Shown here piece by piece: positions 5,666-6,558 of a stretch of DNA of 6,558 nt (position 1 is its first letter; each line of letters begins with the position of its first letter). The notes beneath the pieces are model-generated. The model saw only the letters and a program-made list of their open reading frames with translations. It was not told where the DNA came from and made no database searches. A program made the position numbers and the translations under genes. Source of the stretch: JBASEY01 sp049652745 (lineage in GTDB: Bacteria > CSSED10-310); contig JBASEY010000015.1 in NCBI GenBank assembly GCA_049652745.1, positions 1-6,558 of the forward strand. The letters run 5' to 3'.

Positions 5666-6508
5666 TCAGACGGTGGGAACATCGACGGATGGAGTCAATG
5701 CTGCAGATTCGCTTAGGATCAGATTCACGACTTTTTCGATGTCGCTCAAGACAGCAAGGCAGGCTTTGGCGGGTTCCATACGGACGGAGTTGGCGTAATG
5801 ACAGATGTAATCGAAGCTGTTACCCAGGGTGCGACCGGGATGTATGCCGACGATATGACAGAGAACCTGGGCAGAGAGTTCAGCGGTGATTTCTTGTCGC
5901 CAGTCCTGACCTCGTCGCATATTGCCTTTGACCTTGTGATGGGCTGCATGTGCTATTTCATGAAAGAACGTGGTCTCTTCTGGTGTCGCCAAGCGGATCT
6001 CTTTGGAGTAGGGTCGATAGCAGCCATACCAGCCATCTTGGAATGCAACCGGTGATACCGATATACCCCAGTTAGCCGCTACATCGAGCAACGGTAATGG
6101 TGGAAGCTCAAGAGGTGTATAATCAAGGGGTTTGCCATCGGTATCTTCAAAGCGGAACACAGGGATAGCCAGGAAGCCTCGGAGCAGTTTGCCAATATGG
6201 ACGGGTCCGGATTCATTGAGTTCATCGTCAGAGTCATCATTCGATTTATTGACCAGCCAAGGTGCCAGGATGTAGAACGCTTTTGCCCCGCGTTTGACGT
6301 AACGGTCTACTTCTTTCCACTGAACAAAACCTCGAGCATCGGATGTGCCGTTTAGCGCCATGATAATACGGTTAGCCAACGACCAGGCATTCGATGGCAC
6401 CTCGTGGGGTGGAAAGGTAGCGATAGCCACAGCTTTCGGGACGTTGCCGGATCGGAATAGATTCAGGATTTGATCCAGCGTGGATTTGACTTTGGGATGA
6501 AAATTCAT
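5666..6508 (-). CDS. ArdC-like antirestriction protein with zincin metallopeptidase domain
   Basis: This 280-residue protein is organised like plasmid ArdC. ArdC proteins bind single-stranded DNA and shield incoming conjugative DNA from host restriction. The N-terminal part (~1-85) carries the family pattern around PSNAWSLANRI (38-48) and ARGFVQWKEVDRYVKRGAKA (58-77). An acidic stretch NDDSDDELNE follows at 90-99. The C-terminal zincin-like domain has H183-E184-I-A-H187, with E206 or E210 in QEITAELSAQ as likely third zinc ligand. The start is an ATG after a strong AGGAGG. It is the first operon gene visible; the promoter is not seen, and more genes may lie beyond the right edge. Codon use and orientation match the three downstream genes. 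Whether it acts as an antirestriction factor or as a protease against host proteins cannot be told from sequence. Confidence 0.85.
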   Translation of the reverse strand: MNFHPKVKSTLDQILNLFRSGNVPKAVAIATFPPHEVPSNAWSLANRIIMALNGTSDARGFVQWKEVDRYVKRGAKAFYILAPWLVNKSNDDSDDELNESGPVHIGKLLRGFLAIPVFRFEDTDGKPLDYTPLELPPLPLLDVAANWGISVSPVAFQDGWYGCYRPYSKEIRLATPEETTFFHEIAHAAHHKVKGNMRRGQDWRQEITAELSAQVLCHIVGIHPGRTLGNSFDYICHYANSVRMEPAKACLAVLSDIEKVVNLILSESAALTPSVDVPTV

Positions 6509-6558
6509 GGGATACCTCCTAAAACGGAAAAGGGTTAGATAATGGCAGTTCGATCGTA

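Noticed and set aside
5798..6055. 85-residue plus-strand open frame
   Set aside because: It lies wholly antisense to the ArdC-like gene, whose zinc-binding motif and ribosome site are clear.

Overview
The base composition, purine-rich Shine-Dalgarno sites (AGGAGG, AAGGAGA) and protein families suggest a low-to-mid GC Bacillota genome. The window looks like the edge of a mobile or conjugative element, or a prophage or plasmid, rather than core chromosome. This is inference, because no taxonomic marker gene is present. Every gene I can support lies on the minus strand, so transcription runs from high to low coordinates.

Layout, left to right. Positions 1-1317 are one end of an IS21-family insertion sequence. 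They hold the first 364 codons of the istA transposase, which runs off the left edge, and a leader with three copies of a 19-bp terminal repeat. Positions 1318-2291 have no credible gene. This AT-rich stretch carries a degenerate ~184-bp direct repeat (two copies, 326 bp apart) and a short GC-rich inverted repeat. From 2292 to the right edge is a four-gene minus-strand operon that ends in a strong intrinsic terminator.

In transcription order the operon encodes: (1) an ArdC-like antirestriction protein with an HEIAH zinc-metallopeptidase motif; (2) a Rad52/Rad22-type single-strand annealing protein with a second small C-terminal domain; (3) a stand-alone RecB/AddB/Cas4-type PD-(D/E)XK nuclease with four cysteines placed to hold an iron-sulfur cluster; (4) a compact UvrD/Fbh1-like SF1A helicase. 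Together these read as an entry-and-recombination module. ArdC would protect incoming DNA from restriction, the nuclease and helicase would resect ends (like a split, miniature AddAB), and the annealing protein would pair the exposed strands.

The spacers between the genes are 78-154 bp, long for such an operon. Each has a strong stem-loop shortly upstream of the next ribosome binding site. Two sequence-related hairpins with U-tracts bracket the helicase gene. Intergenic RNA structure may therefore set the relative output of the module.
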